Shown: positions 63,511-64,000 of the stretch, piece by piece
Layout: each line of letters begins with the position of its first letter
How positions within the stretch are numbered: the first letter of the stretch is position 1
Assembly: GCA_012522855.1 (NCBI GenBank)
Contig: JAAYJQ010000012.1
Coordinates: 124,001 to 188,000 of the forward strand
Direction: 5' to 3'
DNA: 64,000 nucleotides
Source: Bacteroidales bacterium
Lineage (GTDB): Bacteria > Bacteroidota > Bacteroidia > Bacteroidales > UBA932
Notes under the pieces: generated by a model
What the model saw: the letters and a program-made list of their open reading frames with translations, nothing else
Databases searched by the model: none
What the model was told of the DNA's origin: nothing
Made by a program: the position numbers and the translations under genes

Positions 63511-64000
63511 ATGGAGGAAGTAATGGGCAGGAGGCGTGTAGGAAGGCGCAAGTTTTGGAGTCTGATCTTCATCAAGATTCCGCTTGCGTTTGTTGTGATT
63601 TCCATTCTGTGGGTCTTGCTCCTGAAATGGTGCCCGGTTCTGGTCACTCCGCTGATGATCCAGCGATCGATCGAATACTGTGGTGATGATTCATTCCACA
63701 CGCACAAGAAATGGGTCTCCTATGAAAACATTACCCCGGAAATGGCCCGTGCGGTGATCGCTTGCGAGGACAATCTGTTCGATAAGCACAACGGGTTCGA
63801 TACGACGGCTATTCAGAAGGCAAGGAAAGAATACAAAACCGGCCGACGGAATTTTTTGCGCGGGGCCAGCACCATTTCTCAGCAGACTGCCAAGAACGTC
63901 TTCCTTCTCCCGTCCCGTTCTTATGTCCGCAAGGCGTTTGAAGTTTATTTCACCATCTTGATCGAACGGATCCGGGGCAAGAAACGGATTATGGAAGTTT
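63511..64000 (+). CDS. mtgA: Monofunctional peptidoglycan transglycosylase, 3' end outside window
   Basis: At least 163 residues are present from ATG 63511; ATG 63523, with a GGAGGA just upstream, is an equal candidate. An N-terminal membrane helix (IPLAFVVISILWVLLL) precedes the GT51 domain: VIACEDNLFDKHNGFD (catalytic Glu), RGASTISQQTAKNVFLLPSR and VYFTILIERIRGKKRIMEV. GT51 enzymes polymerise lipid II into glycan strands. No transpeptidase part is visible before the edge, and the spacing fits MtgA rather than a class A PBP, but the C-terminus is not seen. Confidence 0.9.
   Translation, partial: MEEVMGRRRVGRRKFWSLIFIKIPLAFVVISILWVLLLKWCPVLVTPLMIQRSIEYCGDDSFHTHKKWVSYENITPEMARAVIACEDNLFDKHNGFDTTAIQKARKEYKTGRRNFLRGASTISQQTAKNVFLLPSRSYVRKAFEVYFTILIERIRGKKRIMEV

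Noticed and set aside
63474..63686. Plus-strand frame overlapping the mtgA start
   Set aside because: It is out of frame with the clear GT51 protein, which explains the sequence.

Overview
The window looks like a chromosomal segment of a Bacteroidales bacterium. The evidence is a SusC/SusD pair, BACON-domain lipoproteins, an Hc1-type histone-like protein, M49 and C11 peptidases, the gene order acn-icd-gltA, and many TAnnTTTG boxes upstream of genes, which is the -7 element of Bacteroidetes sigma-ABfr promoters. Most of the window is GC-rich with compact housekeeping operons, which fits a high-GC lineage such as Rikenellaceae or a relative better than Bacteroides itself. This is judged by eye; no composition was calculated and the genus cannot be fixed.

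Layout. Positions 1-4000 are an AT-rich accessory segment: a partial HAD-like gene, a WYL-domain regulator, a helix-hairpin-helix (DNA glycosylase-like) protein and two tandem copies of a small DUF4268-like gene. From 4.2 to 6.5 kb lie two tandem lipoprotein genes with leucine-rich repeats and an EF-hand-like loop, followed by 0.8 kb of gene remnants and a palindrome pair. From 15.0 down to 7.3 kb (minus strand) runs a small utilisation locus: a BACON/LamG lipoprotein, SusC, SusD and a BACON-GDPD lipoprotein. Next come dnaK, a RAYT-type transposase, a lactonase, an acyltransferase, nadD and gmk, a small RHH-like gene, a Zn-protease, alr, a DJ-1 protein and the TCA operon acnA-icd-gltA (29.6 to 24.9 kb).

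From 29.9 to 32.2 kb is a five-Ig-domain surface lipoprotein. It is followed by 1.7 kb of non-coding repeats that end at a tRNA-Gln gene whose 3' end is duplicated. The minus-strand run from 41.9 to 34.0 kb (tyrS, rbfA, an Fe/B12-type ABC importer, polA, a sigma factor, rsmG, rpmH, tadA) has short gaps or overlaps. After tpiA comes a highly structured inverted-repeat element at 42784-42902, then secreted M6 and C11 peptidases, the Hc1 protein, rplY-pth, an M49 peptidase and xerD, an S1/P1-nuclease-like protein, a comEA-rsmI group, tdk, recA, rlmN-patatin-recX, purC, a Mom/GNAT-like gene, and the 5' part of a transglycosylase gene cut by the window edge.

How the parts work together: the SusC/D locus probably imports a ligand carrying phosphodiester bonds; the TCA operon makes 2-oxoglutarate from oxaloacetate; the tyrS-tadA run is translation, replication and decoding housekeeping; recA, recX, xerD and comEA handle DNA. 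I found no rRNA and no CRISPR array. The strongest unexplained signals are the repeat field beside tRNA-Gln, the cloverleaf-like element after tpiA, the GDPD-containing SusC/D locus and the AT-rich island at the left edge.
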